Shown here one piece after another: positions 1-8,731 of a stretch of DNA of 64,000 nt. Position numbers and translations under genes: made by a program. Position 1 is the stretch's first letter. Every line of letters begins with the position of its first letter. The notes under the pieces were generated by a model. That model made no database searches, had not been told where the DNA came from, and saw nothing but the letters and a program-made list of their open reading frames with translations. Source of the DNA: JAJKIV01 sp036741775 (GTDB lineage Bacteria; Gemmatimonadota; Gemmatimonadetes; Gemmatimonadales; Gemmatimonadaceae); the NCBI GenBank assembly GCA_036741775.1, contig DAINRQ010000012.1:1-64000 (forward strand), written 5' to 3'.

Positions 1-2789
1 TGGTTCGCGTCCTTGCTGATCCCTCCACCGCTTCCGTCCGGGAGGATGCCGAGCAGTGAGCCAGACCGGTCAACGGCCCAGAACGCGAATGGTCCTTCGT
101 TCGCCGGGACGAGCCGATGACGTCCAGAATACGTGCTCAGCACCTTCACCCACTCAGCGACGGCGCTCCCTCGGTCGATACCGCCGACTGGCGGAACGTG
201 TTGAAGCGGCCGGCCCTCGAGACGCGTTGCCGTCGAATCCGCGTAGAGCTTCGTCTCTACGACCGCCAGACGCGCCGTCCGCCGAACCGTCAGCCGCAAC
301 GCCTCCCGGGCATCGGCCGAAGCGGTAGCCCAACCGCTCGACGACACCATGTCGGCTTTGCGGAGGACGCCGCCATCAAAGAGCGGTCGCTCGTGCAGTA
401 GCAGCAGGCGCGGCTCCGTTTCGAACGTGAGTGCACCCTCGCTCTGCTCGAGCACTGGATGCATGAGGAGTGTGTGACTCGGTACGACGCGGACTCCGGC
501 CTCGATAGCGCGGGCGAGGGCATCGGGCTCGTTCCGCTGCGCGGCCTCCCAGAGCGGCGCCCAGGTGAGCCGAGCGGTGAGCATGTCGTCGAGCCAGGCG
601 GAGAGCGTGGGGGCCCCGGCCTCGACCGACAAGAGCGTCGAGCCGAGGAGCGCGGCGCGCACGTCGTCGCGTGTCGCCTGGTCTACCGCGGTTCGGAAAT
701 TGACGCGCTCCGGTGTCACGCCCGCGAGCGTACGGATCGCTTCGCGGCCATCGTGCGTGATCACGAGGTAGATGCCAGCGAGCGCCGGCGTGGGAAGACG
801 ATCGTTAGGTGCCGGAACGGTGTACCGTGCCGTCCCCGTGGCTGACCCCGCGCGCACTTCGACAGTGCGCTCGCTCGGCCCGTCGCGCGGTGCCTCGTAT
901 TCGATGATGATCGGGCGCTCGGTCCGACTCGCGAGCTGGCGCGTGATCGCGTCGACGGTCTGCTGTTGATCCTGCACTTCGAACACCGCACCGCCGGTGA
1001 GCGCCGCGATTTCGTCCAGCGCCGGCCGGCGCACCTCACCCACCGCAACGCAGATGACGGGTGGCCCCGAGGCCACATGCTCGCGAGCCGCCGCGAGCTG
1101 TTCCGGTGTGTCGGTGCTCTGGCCGTCGGTGATCAGCACCACGACGTTGGCACCGACGCGTCGCGCCGATCCCAGCGCCGCCCAGAAGGCCGACCCCCAG
1201 CTCGATAGGCGTCTGGCCGCGGTCTCGACTTCGGCTGGGTCCTGCAGCCATCGACGTTCGCCGGTTGCGGAGCCGAGCGTCACCGAGGCGACCTGGAACG
1301 TCGCATCGGGGTGTTGCGCGAGCACGCCCTCGGCAACGCGCCGTGCCACTGCCCCCGCGCCGGCGCCGCGGAAGTCCGCGGGCAGACTGCGTGAGAGGTC
1401 GAACAGCAGGAGCAGTTTCGGCCGCGGCGGCCGGCTTTCGCGCACGAGGAATGGTACCGCGACGCCACTGTCACGGACGGTGAACGCATCGGCCTGCAGC
1501 CCGAGGACCGGCGCTCCGGAGCTATCGCGAGCCGCGACGCGCACCCGGATCACGGGAAAACCGCTCGCCCACGCCTCGGCGTCGAGAGCGGTCACACGGC
1601 TGGGCGAGGGCACGTCGGTGGTCACCGCTTCGCCGTTGAGCTGGAGTCGCCCTCCGTCATCCACCGCGATTACGTCGCCACCGACCGTGACCACCGCGCC
1701 GACGACCGCGCGCTCGATCAACGCTTCGCGCGGCGCGTGCACGTCATCCAGCGCGAGTACAGGAGTGAACGCGCGGATCTGCGTCGCCGGAACTTCGAGT
1801 GCCGCCCTGAGGTCACCCACCGGAACGAACTGAAGAACGATCCGTCGCCCCACCACATCCTCCAACGGCCACGTGCCTTCCGCGACCGTGACGCGCCGCG
1901 TCGGGTCGTCCGTGGTCGCGATCTGCACCGCGACCTCGAGGGGACGCAACGGGTGCGCGCGCGGGGCACGAGCGATTCGATCCGCGCGGGCGTCGCGGGC
2001 ATCGCCTAACGCCGCATCGGGCACGAGCGGATTGGCGTACCGCTCAGCGCCGTCCACGGTCATCCGCACGAGCGGTACGCGGGCGAGGGAGAAATCGAAC
2101 GGCGGTGCGGTCGCGTCGGGTGGAAGCGCGGCGAGGATCTGGTCTCCGAGCGCATTGCTTTCCCGGGCATCCTCGTCGAGGACAGGGCGCGGCCCTGACT
2201 GGCGAGCGTCCATGGCTCGCGCCCAGCGCTGCATTTGCGATTGGGTGACCTCCGGCGCGAACACGCGTTCGAGCTGACGGAAGAGGATTCGCCGCACATC
2301 GACGGCCCGATCGAGCTGACCGGCCACGACCTCGGCATCGAAACCCGCGTCGCGATACAGCTTGGCGAGGAGCTCGGCCTTCTCGCGCGGCGTGCCGGCG
2401 CCACAGCGTAGCGTCCCGTGGACGCCCCAGCGCATCGCCCCCACCACGTCACCCGACCGCGTGCCGAAGCCGTCGGGACGCGTGGGGTACGTAGCGATCT
2501 GATCGCGCACGAAGGTGAAGATGGCTTCCGGATCGCGTGCCTCGACCAGGCGCGCTGCGCGTGCGGCCAGATGGTCCGGACTGGTGCGCACGACGTCGCG
2601 AATTTCTCGCCAGACCGAAAATGGAGGCGCGTCCGGCGCGGGCGCCGCGTCGCCTGCCGGGCTTTCCGTTCCCCGGCAACCGAGCACCGGATAGGCCACG
2701 GCGGAGAGACCGAGAACCTGGAGGAACCGACGTCGCGTTAGGCTACTCTCGCTCCACGGCGCCTGCCAGACGACATCAGGCGCGATCAC
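1..2789 (-). CDS. Tat lipoprotein with VWA (MIDAS) domain, C-terminus beyond window
   Basis: The frame runs from a GTG at 2789 and is still open at the window edge (about 929 residues visible). Residues 17-24 (LTRRRFLQ) are a twin-arginine motif, followed by a hydrophobic stretch and a lipobox VLGC (35-38), so export by Tat and lipid anchoring are expected. Around Cys129 (LRCGAGTPREKAELLAKLY) the sequence resembles the core of transglutaminase-like proteins, although I see no clear downstream catalytic His. A von Willebrand A domain spans about 455-640 with MIDAS residues D464-L-S-R-S468 and ITDG (D555). The GTG overlaps the TGA of the upstream lipoprotein gene (GTGA, 2789-2786), which implies translational coupling. 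The VWA part probably binds a protein partner through a divalent metal; the partner is unknown. The longest start is not supported; GTG 2789 fits the overlap and the signal peptide. Confidence 0.8.
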   Translation of the reverse strand, partial: MIAPDVVWQAPWSESSLTRRRFLQVLGLSAVAYPVLGCRGTESPAGDAAPAPDAPPFSVWREIRDVVRTSPDHLAARAARLVEARDPEAIFTFVRDQIATYPTRPDGFGTRSGDVVGAMRWGVHGTLRCGAGTPREKAELLAKLYRDAGFDAEVVAGQLDRAVDVRRILFRQLERVFAPEVTQSQMQRWARAMDARQSGPRPVLDEDARESNALGDQILAALPPDATAPPFDFSLARVPLVRMTVDGAERYANPLVPDAALGDARDARADRIARAPRAHPLRPLEVAVQIATTDDPTRRVTVAEGTWPLEDVVGRRIVLQFVPVGDLRAALEVPATQIRAFTPVLALDDVHAPREALIERAVVGAVVTVGGDVIAVDDGGRLQLNGEAVTTDVPSPSRVTALDAEAWASGFPVIRVRVAARDSSGAPVLGLQADAFTVRDSGVAVPFLVRESRPPRPKLLLLFDLSRSLPADFRGAGAGAVARRVAEGVLAQHPDATFQVASVTLGSATGERRWLQDPAEVETAARRLSSWGSAFWAALGSARRVGANVVVLITDGQSTDTPEQLAAAREHVASGPPVICVAVGEVRRPALDEIAALTGGAVFEVQDQQQTVDAITRQLASRTERPIIIEYEAPRDGPSERTVEVRAGSATGTARYTVPAPNDRLPTPALAGIYLVITHDGREAIRTLAGVTPERVNFRTAVDQATRDDVRAALLGSTLLSVEAGAPTLSAWLDDMLTARLTWAPLWEAAQRNEPDALARAIEAGVRVVPSHTLLMHPVLEQSEGALTFETEPRLLLLHERPLFDGGVLRKADMVSSSGWATASADAREALRLTVRRTARLAVVETKLYADSTATRLEGRPLQHVPPVGGIDRGSAVAEWVKVLSTYSGRHRLVPANEGPFAFWAVDRSGSLLGILPDGSGGGISKDAN

Positions 2790-3343
2790 AGCCGCGATAC
2801 CGCCTTCTTCGCGAGCACGGGAAAGCTCTCACGAGCGTTCCTGAGGTTGAACTGGAACTCGAGCAGAACATCACCTTTGAGCACCAGCGACGGGAGCAAG
2901 GTGTTGTAGTAGGCGGTGTCGCCGATCCCCGCGAGAGGATCGGGGCTGGTCATGCTGTCTACCTTCATCCCTTCACCGCGCATCATCTTGACCCCGATCC
3001 CTCGTCCCGCCTGTTGTCGGTCCCACTCCTCCTTGCCGCCGCTCCAATGGACGGTGAGGGCCACCAGGTCGAACTTCTCGTCTGACGGGGACACGTAGCG
3101 GCAGGTGGAGCGCGATGGTCCGCCGCGGTCGCCGGGTTCGGCGACGATCGGTTGACCATGGACCGCCTCGATATCTTCGGGGGTCAGCAGATCGCAGGCG
3201 CTGCGGGTGGAGCCGGTCGACTTCACAGCGCCGCCATCGGCGGTTTGCGCCCCTGCGTCTCGCTCGCTACGCTCGTTACTACCCGTGCAACTGGCTGCGA
3301 TAAAGCACGCGGCCAAGGTCAGGGAGATGAGACGCGTCATCAT
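2786..3343 (-). CDS. small lipoprotein, DUF3558-like
   Basis: A 185-residue protein from ATG 3343 (a second ATG follows at 3340); the frame upstream has no coding character. Residues 1-20 form a signal peptide ending in the lipobox AASC. The mature part begins with a low-complexity linker, then SACDLLTPEDIEAVHG and a later Cys, the pattern of DUF3558-type extracytoplasmic lipoproteins (a 'C-x-LLT' segment, then a short beta-rich domain). Its stop overlaps the GTG of the VWA Tat lipoprotein by four bases, so both are probably made together and act at the same membrane face. A paralogue-like secreted protein lies at 46404-46955. Function unknown; family assignment by pattern only. Confidence 0.75.
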   Translation of the reverse strand: MMTRLISLTLAACFIAASCTGSNERSERDAGAQTADGGAVKSTGSTRSACDLLTPEDIEAVHGQPIVAEPGDRGGPSRSTCRYVSPSDEKFDLVALTVHWSGGKEEWDRQQAGRGIGVKMMRGEGMKVDSMTSPDPLAGIGDTAYYNTLLPSLVLKGDVLLEFQFNLRNARESFPVLAKKAVSRL

Positions 3344-3500
3344 GCCATCCCAGTCACGGCATCGCGGTACCAACATCGCGCCGAGGCGCCACGTCGCGCG
3401 GCCCGACGTTGTCCAATGATATGAAACGCATCGGCGGCGAGCGCAAGTGGCGCGCGGCACCGCCACGTCACCTTGGAGCTTGCGCCTCGAGGGCGCGGCA

Positions 3501-3660
3501 TCAGTCTTTCGGCACCGGCCCTTCACTCACGGGCGTGACGGTGCTCGTACCGCGCTTGAAGCTCAGCCACAGGTGGCCCGCGGCGCTCCGAATGACGCGC
3601 CTCCTCGGGCCGTCGTTAGGCGAGTGCGAGATGCCAACGATTACGACGCGAGTGCGAGGA
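3501..3660 (-). pseudogene. remnant of the C-terminal end of the 84-aa protein at 7300-7554
   Basis: The last ~19 codons read FKRGTSTVTPVSEGPVPKD and stop at 3501. The intact gene at 7300-7554 ends in FKRCTSTVTPVSEVPVPKD and also has an 'LW' three to four residues earlier. Upstream of about 3600 the similarity fades to a possible VVIVG/FFIVE match and no start or N-terminal half is found. This is best read as a decayed duplicate, or as a paralogue shifted by indels. The rest of the gene-free stretch 3344-3764 shows nothing else recognisable apart from one CGTTAGGC at 3615. Confidence 0.5.
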
Positions 3661-3764
3661 GTGGCGCCCCACGCAATCGTGCCCCCAACGGATTGCTGAC
3701 CCACTCGCGACTGGGGCCGCTCTGCGGTATTGACGGTCCCCGATTGGCGGGGTAAGGTGGCACC

Positions 3765-4553
3765 ATGCTGCGCCGAGCGCTCGTGAGTTCCATTGCCGCC
3801 GCATGCCTCCTCCCGTTCTCGCTCTCCGGTCAGAGCGGGAAGAACGCGTGCGCGCTCAGACCTGAGCTGACGAGAGAGACCGACGCAGGCTACCACGCGC
3901 GCGACGACGGCGCGCGCTGCGAGGGGCTGTTCATTCAGCCGGTCGCCGGGAATACACGTCTGCTCCTGCGCGGCTATCACCTCGGCAAACCCACGTACGC
4001 ACTCGACGCGGCGCGTACGCTGACGATCGAGGTCGTCGGCGCTCCAGCGCGTGGCGGAACGCTGATCGCCCGTTCCATGCGCCCGCGACAGCTCTATCAG
4101 ATGGACACCCGGGCGCTGGACGCGGCTGGTCGCTTCATCTGGTCGACCGACGTGTTGCGCCACCCGTCGGTGCGTCTCGCGCCGAGCGAGCTGGCGGTGC
4201 TGTACACGGCCCCGGTGGCCGATGCCATGGGCAATCCCTACGTGTGGCCGGTTCGCGTGAATGGCGAGGGCGGACAGGCTGGCCCGGAAACGCCATTCGT
4301 CACGCTCGAATCCGAGAGCATGCTCGTGGGAATCGTGCTTCGTATCGAGCGCCCGGGGACGCGAGAGCTCGTCCATCGCGAGACGTTCGAGCGACCGTTC
4401 CCCGCAGACAACCCGATTCAGATCGACCTGCCAGTGCCGGCGCCCGGGACGTACGAGGTCTCGCTGCGAGCCGTCCATAGCTCCGGCGCACAAACAGAGA
4501 CCAGGTTCACGGCGTACGTCCCGGTCGCGTCGCAAGCCCAACGCCGTGACTGA
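3765..4553 (+). CDS. secreted protein of unknown function, first gene of a three-gene operon
   Basis: 262 residues. The N-terminus (MLRRALVSSIAAACLLPFSLSGQ) is a Sec signal peptide with cleavage expected near residue 22. The mature protein has one early Cys pair (NACAL, ARCEG) and is otherwise rich in beta-strand-like alternation, for example TLTIEVVGAP and GTYEVSLRAV, suggesting an Ig-like or jelly-roll fold. I do not recognise a family. Its last codons overlap the GTG of the next gene by eight bases, and that gene is directly followed by a protease gene, so the three form one transcription unit acting at the envelope. An upstream TTGACG sits at 3732-3737. Confidence 0.75.
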   Translation: MLRRALVSSIAAACLLPFSLSGQSGKNACALRPELTRETDAGYHARDDGARCEGLFIQPVAGNTRLLLRGYHLGKPTYALDAARTLTIEVVGAPARGGTLIARSMRPRQLYQMDTRALDAAGRFIWSTDVLRHPSVRLAPSELAVLYTAPVADAMGNPYVWPVRVNGEGGQAGPETPFVTLESESMLVGIVLRIERPGTRELVHRETFERPFPADNPIQIDLPVPAPGTYEVSLRAVHSSGAQTETRFTAYVPVASQAQRRD

Positions 4554-5541
4554 GCCGGCCTCGCGCGTCGTCGTTCCGTCCCTGGAGAACGAGGGCGAGC
4601 CCAGTTGGCGACAGGGTCGGCGCTCGCGCCTCGAGCGCCTCTGGCGGCCGCTGACCGTGTCGCGCGTCCTCTCGGCAGTTCTCGTGCTGATCGGGGTCGT
4701 GCTGGCACTCACCGCGCTCGAGGTTCGCAGCACACGAATATCGATCAACGCGTCGGCGGAGAGTATGTCCTTCCTGACGGCCGGCGCAGCGCGCACGAGT
4801 GAAGTGCTGCTCCGCGACCTCGCGTGGACCAGCCAGTCCGTTCAGCTGACCCTCCCGGATGGCGAAGTGGTCGAGACCCCGCATTTCCGGATTTCCGGCG
4901 GCCCCGTCACGCTGCCGTCCCTGGAGCTCGCCGACAGCACCGAAGTCACGGTGACAGCGGACGATGAGAACGGCAGGTACACGTTCGCCCTAACGATTGC
5001 CGTCCCTGAGATGGTGCTTGCGTTACCGCCGAACGTCACCGTGGACGTCGGTGACGGCAGGCCACGCCGCATCACTGCGGTCGATCCGACGATGTCGGTG
5101 CGCGGGATCGGGGGCCCGTTGTTCATCTCGGGCACGTCGGCGCAACGTGACCGATTCGCCGAGGGAATGTCGGTGCGGCGTGTGAGCTTCTGGCGCGAGG
5201 CCGCCGACGAATCGTCTCCGCTCCGCAGCACGCTCCGAAAAGGGCTGCTGGTGTTCGACGATGTTGGCGGACGACAGATCGATCTGCGGGAGGGTGAGCC
5301 GCTCGTCATTCCTTCGATCGACGGCGTTCTCCGCTCGGCAGCGTTGACAAACGCGCTCGTCGAAATACAGGCCGACGGCCGCGCGAGCGGCCTGCGTTCG
5401 GGGTACACGACTGACGCGCGATCGCTCATGCCGAATGTGCTGGATTGGCTCATGAGCATCCCGGCGGTGAAGGCAGTGCTCGCTGTCATTGCGGTACTCA
5501 TGGGCTCATCGATTCCCGTTCGGCGAAAGGAGCTTCCCTAG
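4546..5541 (+). CDS. two-TM envelope protein of unknown function
   Basis: 331 residues from GTG 4546, which overlaps the previous stop; the frame upstream of this is a shadow of the preceding gene. A cytoplasmic, Arg-rich N-terminus (about 35 residues) precedes a first membrane segment (VLSAVLVLIGVVLALTAL). A periplasmic domain of roughly 230 residues with beta-strand character follows, then a second membrane helix near the C-terminus (VKAVLAVIAVLMG) and a short basic tail. No catalytic motif is visible. Its stop is immediately followed by the ATG of the trypsin-like protease (no spacer), so co-translation is likely. The topology suggests a membrane anchor or regulator for the neighbouring secreted proteins, but that is inference. 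Confidence 0.75.
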   Translation: MTEPASRVVVPSLENEGEPSWRQGRRSRLERLWRPLTVSRVLSAVLVLIGVVLALTALEVRSTRISINASAESMSFLTAGAARTSEVLLRDLAWTSQSVQLTLPDGEVVETPHFRISGGPVTLPSLELADSTEVTVTADDENGRYTFALTIAVPEMVLALPPNVTVDVGDGRPRRITAVDPTMSVRGIGGPLFISGTSAQRDRFAEGMSVRRVSFWREAADESSPLRSTLRKGLLVFDDVGGRQIDLREGEPLVIPSIDGVLRSAALTNALVEIQADGRASGLRSGYTTDARSLMPNVLDWLMSIPAVKAVLAVIAVLMGSSIPVRRKELP

Positions 5542-7284
5542 ATGCGCCTCGACACACGAGTCGCTGTCCTCCTCCTGCCTCTCGTCTGCGTTACGACTCG
5601 CGGAGACGCACAGCAGCCGGACCCCCGCAACCTGGTGGTCATGTTGGAGTGGCGGGATCACCGCGGCGAAACGCATCGCGGGGCCGGAGTGATCCTCGAT
5701 CAGAACGCGCAGGGCACGCTCATCGTGACGGCGAAGCACAACGTGCGGGATCCGGTTGAACTGCTGCCCAGCCGAGACATGACCGCCGAGTTCCGCGTTA
5801 GGCCAGGCACGAAAGCGCGCGCGGAGGTCGTCCACCTCTCCGCGAAGTACGACGTGGGGCTGGTTCGCGTGGCCGCGTCGGATGCTGCCGCGGTGCTGGG
5901 CAAGAGCGTGCCGGCGGACATGCTGAACCTCCACGCCAGCGGCGACACACGAGTATTCGTCGTCGGGTTCGGCGGTGGTGTGGCGTGGTCGCACAACGTC
6001 GTCCCCGTTCCGGCCCGCTTCCCGTCCGTCGCCGAGATCGCGATCGAATCCAGCGAGCAGCTGCCAGGGCAGTCGGGAGGCGGCGTGTTCGACCGGGACT
6101 GGGCGTTGATCGGGATGGTGATCGAGACGGCCGGAAGCACGGCGCGAGCACTGCCGATCGGGCTGATCCTCGACGAGGTGCGCACGACGCCGTACGGCGT
6201 CGGTCTCGCGCCAAGCGCGGCGGTTGCACGACAAGCAGCGCGTCGAGACCTCGCGAGTCGCAACATCTCGTGGAGCGCGGCGAGCGTCGCTGACGCACTC
6301 GCGTCGGCCGACCTGGAAGTACTCGGGCAGTTCCTGCAGGCGGGCGCGCCCGTCGGGCTGATCGCGCAGGGATTCTCGCGGGAGGCGCCCGGCGGACAGA
6401 CCGTGGCGCACGTGTTCTTTGAGCGCACGCGTGGTGATACGGCGGCCGCCACCTGGCTGCGGGCGGCGATCGGTGCGGGGCTCGATCCTAACGCGACGGT
6501 CCCCAGCCCGACCTACGCGAAGACCGGGCTGCTGAACGCAGCGATCTACGTCGGAAACGCGACGGCGGCGCTCGCGTTACTCGAAGGCGGAGCAAGCCCG
6601 CACGCGTTCCAGGAACTGTGGTTCGCCAGGCCTGTGTTACCGCCGATGCTCTTCCCGCTCGACGCCGTCATCCGCAACAGCGTGTTCACGCGTGACGAAA
6701 AGCGTGCGGTGGTCGCCAGTATGCTGGCGAACGGTGGCATCTTCCCGAGCTTCGAGACTGTCAACACGCGCCGGGGCGAGACGTACCACACGCAGGCAGT
6801 TCGCCGGATGACGGAGCAGGCGAGCGCGCAGGCAGGCGTCACCCTGTCAGCGAACGACCCCACGGACATGGGAGCGAGTCCCATCTGCCGCGTCGCATCC
6901 CGGCGCGATGGGTTCGACTGGTGCGTGTTCGCGCGCGCGGTTCCGCGCGGCGTCCGCATGGGAGAGAAGATGCTGCACGACTTCTGGCACCTCGACCTCG
7001 TCGGGCTGATCGGCGTGGCCGAGGGCAAGGCCTATTTCCTCGGACTCGAGAAGGAGACCTACGGGGAACCGATCAGCCTCGTCGAGGTGTCACGCGACAT
7101 GCGCGCCTGGCGCGTGTACCGCTACATGTCTCCGCAAGCGGCCATGGGCTTCTGCAAGGAGGTTGATGGGCAACGACCGGACCGCTGCTGGCGGCGCATC
7201 AACATGACCTACGACCCGACCAGCCGCCGGATGATGGTCGAGGACTATTACCCCTACTCGGTGGTGCGGCAACGAGGTCAGTAG
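5542..7284 (+). CDS. secreted trypsin-like serine protease with C-terminal ankyrin-like repeats
   Basis: 580 residues with a Sec signal peptide (about 1-23). Residues 30-200 have the order of a chymotrypsin-fold protease: His66 in VTAKHN, Asp104 in AKYDVGLVRV and Ser178 in the loop LPGQSGGGVF. All three catalytic residues appear to be present. Residues ~225-420 contain alpha-helical repeat units such as DALASADLEVLGQFLQAGAP and ALALLEGGASPHAF, the spacing of ankyrin repeats. The last ~130 residues have four Cys and no assignment. There is no PDZ domain, so it is not a standard HtrA/Deg protein. It is the last gene of the 3765-7284 operon and starts right after the preceding stop. The ankyrin part may present or recognise substrate; this is inference. 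Confidence 0.8.
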   Translation: MRLDTRVAVLLLPLVCVTTRGDAQQPDPRNLVVMLEWRDHRGETHRGAGVILDQNAQGTLIVTAKHNVRDPVELLPSRDMTAEFRVRPGTKARAEVVHLSAKYDVGLVRVAASDAAAVLGKSVPADMLNLHASGDTRVFVVGFGGGVAWSHNVVPVPARFPSVAEIAIESSEQLPGQSGGGVFDRDWALIGMVIETAGSTARALPIGLILDEVRTTPYGVGLAPSAAVARQAARRDLASRNISWSAASVADALASADLEVLGQFLQAGAPVGLIAQGFSREAPGGQTVAHVFFERTRGDTAAATWLRAAIGAGLDPNATVPSPTYAKTGLLNAAIYVGNATAALALLEGGASPHAFQELWFARPVLPPMLFPLDAVIRNSVFTRDEKRAVVASMLANGGIFPSFETVNTRRGETYHTQAVRRMTEQASAQAGVTLSANDPTDMGASPICRVASRRDGFDWCVFARAVPRGVRMGEKMLHDFWHLDLVGLIGVAEGKAYFLGLEKETYGEPISLVEVSRDMRAWRVYRYMSPQAAMGFCKEVDGQRPDRCWRRINMTYDPTSRRMMVEDYYPYSVVRQRGQ

Positions 7285-7299
7285 ACAAGATCGCCGCCG

Positions 7300-7554
7300 T
7301 CAGTCCTTCGGGACCGGTACCTCGCTTACCGGTGTGACCGTGCTCGTGCACCGCTTGAAGCCTGGCCAGAGAAACTTGTGAATCGCGTTGACGTCGTCGG
7401 CCTCCACGATGAAGAACAGCGTGTGCTGCCCGTTCGCGCCATATCGTCCGATCAACTTGATTCCCGGTACGTTAGGGTTGAACAGGGAGTTCGAGCCGCC
7501 CTCATCTCTCGGACACGTTTCGGGAGTGTGGACCTGGGTAATGTGGAACAGCAC
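7300..7554 (-). CDS. small 84-residue protein, alpha/beta type, unknown function
   Basis: Starts at GTG 7554 with a good Shine-Dalgarno AGGAGA at 7561-7566 and a 6-base spacer. The sequence opens MLFHITQVHTPETCP and contains a HTLFFIVEADD strand, like small ferredoxin-fold proteins whose members begin 'MLFhit'. No catalytic residue is assignable. The C-terminal 19 residues are repeated almost exactly in a relic at 3501. It converges on the protease gene (16-base gap) and lies downstream of the decayed ECF sigma gene on the same strand. Confidence 0.75.
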   Translation of the reverse strand: MLFHITQVHTPETCPRDEGGSNSLFNPNVPGIKLIGRYGANGQHTLFFIVEADDVNAIHKFLWPGFKRCTSTVTPVSEVPVPKD

Positions 7555-7560
7555 GAAGTG

Positions 7561-7566
7561 TCTCCT
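7561..7566 (-). promoter_or_regulatory. Shine-Dalgarno AGGAGA fixing a GTG start
   Basis: AGGAGA on the minus strand six bases before GTG 7554. It supports the GTG as start codon of the 84-residue protein. Confidence 0.7.
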
Positions 7567-7671
7567 GGGCAGGGGTAGAAGGGGCCGAACGCGTTGGTCG
7601 TTCGCGGACGGGCGAACAATCGGCCTTCACATTACTGGCTCGAGGTATCGTACACCAGTCGTGACAGAGAC

Positions 7672-8155
7672 CTAACGGTGGATGCCGGCGGTCTCGGGCG
7701 TCGTCAGGCCGGCGAAGTACCGATAGCCGACGACCCGCGCGCCGCTCGTCGAGGGTGCGCAGCCGCTCGAGCGCCTCGTCCAAGGCGAGCAGCTCATCGG
7801 ACCGCACAGGTCCCGCGGCATCATCTCCCAGCGTAACCGGCGTGAAGCCACCACCACGCTTGCCGGCCTGTTTGCGGCGCGCCCCGTCGACGAGCACGCT
7901 GCGCATCGCCCACGCCGCGACCGCGAAGAAGTCAGCGTGCTGGTCGCCGGAGAGTTTCGCGGATGGATCGAGCTTGAGGTACGCCTCGTGGACGAGTGCC
8001 GTGGTAGAGAGCGTCGCGCAGGCGCGGCCCGCTCGGACCCGGCGCGCGAGGCGGCGCAACTCGTCGTAGAGCCGCGTGTAGAGCGCGTCGAACGCGGCCG
8101 GGTCGCCGGCGCGCGGAGCACGCAGGTGGCGGGTCACCTCGCCGGGAGCTCCCAT
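7672..8155 (-). pseudogene. ECF-type sigma factor relic, frameshifted and truncated
   Basis: From ATG 8155 the frame encodes a sigma-70 region 2 (LYDELRRLARR, LSTTALVHEAYLKL, FFAVAAWAMRSVLVDGARR) and the start of region 4 (LDEALERLRTLDERRA), as in the Acidobacteria/Gemmatimonadota ECF-like sigma factors. At about 7743 the continuation RVVGYRYFAGLTTPETAGIH is in another frame. The simplest explanation is loss of one CG unit from a CG run. That frame then meets a TAG, inside a CGTTAGG heptamer, before the helix-turn-helix is complete, and only degenerate traces follow. A product lacking region 4 could not recognise a -35 box. An assembly error could explain the first shift but not the missing end. 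Confidence 0.7.
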
Positions 8156-8588
8156 GGACGCATCGCACGTCGTCGCATCGGGTCCGTCGGCCGCCCGCGC
8201 GGCCGCAAAGGCATCACCGCAGGAGGGCGCGGTGCGCGAGGCAATGGAGAACCTCGAGCAGCGGATCATCGAGCGCGACGTCGCCGCCCTGACGCAGCTC
8301 TGGACCGAGGACTACACGTTAATCAACTCCCAGGGCGAAGTCGTGACACGTGAACAGCGAATCGCGAACCTGACGTCGGGGAACACGAACGTGCAGATCA
8401 TCGACAACGAGCGCGAGATCACCGTGCGCGTGTACGGCGACATGGCCGTGGTGCAGAACCTGTCCACACTGCGCGGGACGTTCGCCGGAGCCCCCACCGA
8501 CACCGACCTGCGCGGGACGTTCGTGTGGGTGCGCCGCAACGGTCAGTGGCGTCTGCTCACGAACCAGCTCACTCCCGTAGTGCCGTGA
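8154..8588 (+). CDS. DUF4440/SnoaL-like (NTF2 fold) protein
   Basis: Up to 144 residues from ATG 8154; ATG 8245 (MENLEQRI) is an alternative because the first 30 residues are Ala-rich and uninformative. The core has the NTF2-like pattern seen in DUF4440: RIIERDVAALTQLWTEDYTL, then YGDMAVVQNLS, and a C-terminal FVWVRRNGQWRLLTNQ strand. Such domains bind small molecules or act as ketosteroid-isomerase-like proteins. No signal peptide is visible in this start. The ATG at 8154 overlaps the inverted ATG of the sigma relic, which suggests that the 5' end of one or both genes has been disturbed. Confidence 0.7.
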   Translation: MDASHVVASGPSAARAAAKASPQEGAVREAMENLEQRIIERDVAALTQLWTEDYTLINSQGEVVTREQRIANLTSGNTNVQIIDNEREITVRVYGDMAVVQNLSTLRGTFAGAPTDTDLRGTFVWVRRNGQWRLLTNQLTPVVP

Positions 8589-8731
8589 TCTCGCGCGACG
8601 CTGACCCCAGGCTGCTGGCGCAACTCAGACTGGACTGATCGCGGCGGCGGTCTCGGTCGTTGTCCGTCCTGGCAATCGAGGCACGTTAGATGGCGTAGCT
8701 CGTGGCTGACGTTCGCGCTCCAGGATTATCC

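Noticed and set aside
997..1833. Long plus-strand ORF opposite the VWA gene
   Set aside because: Ser/Arg/Thr-rich low-complexity product, no motif; the minus frame has a signal peptide and a full VWA domain.
3501..4796. 431-codon minus-strand frame across the secreted-protein gene
   Set aside because: Only its last codons show a conserved sequence; the rest is an Arg-rich shadow of the plus-strand genes.
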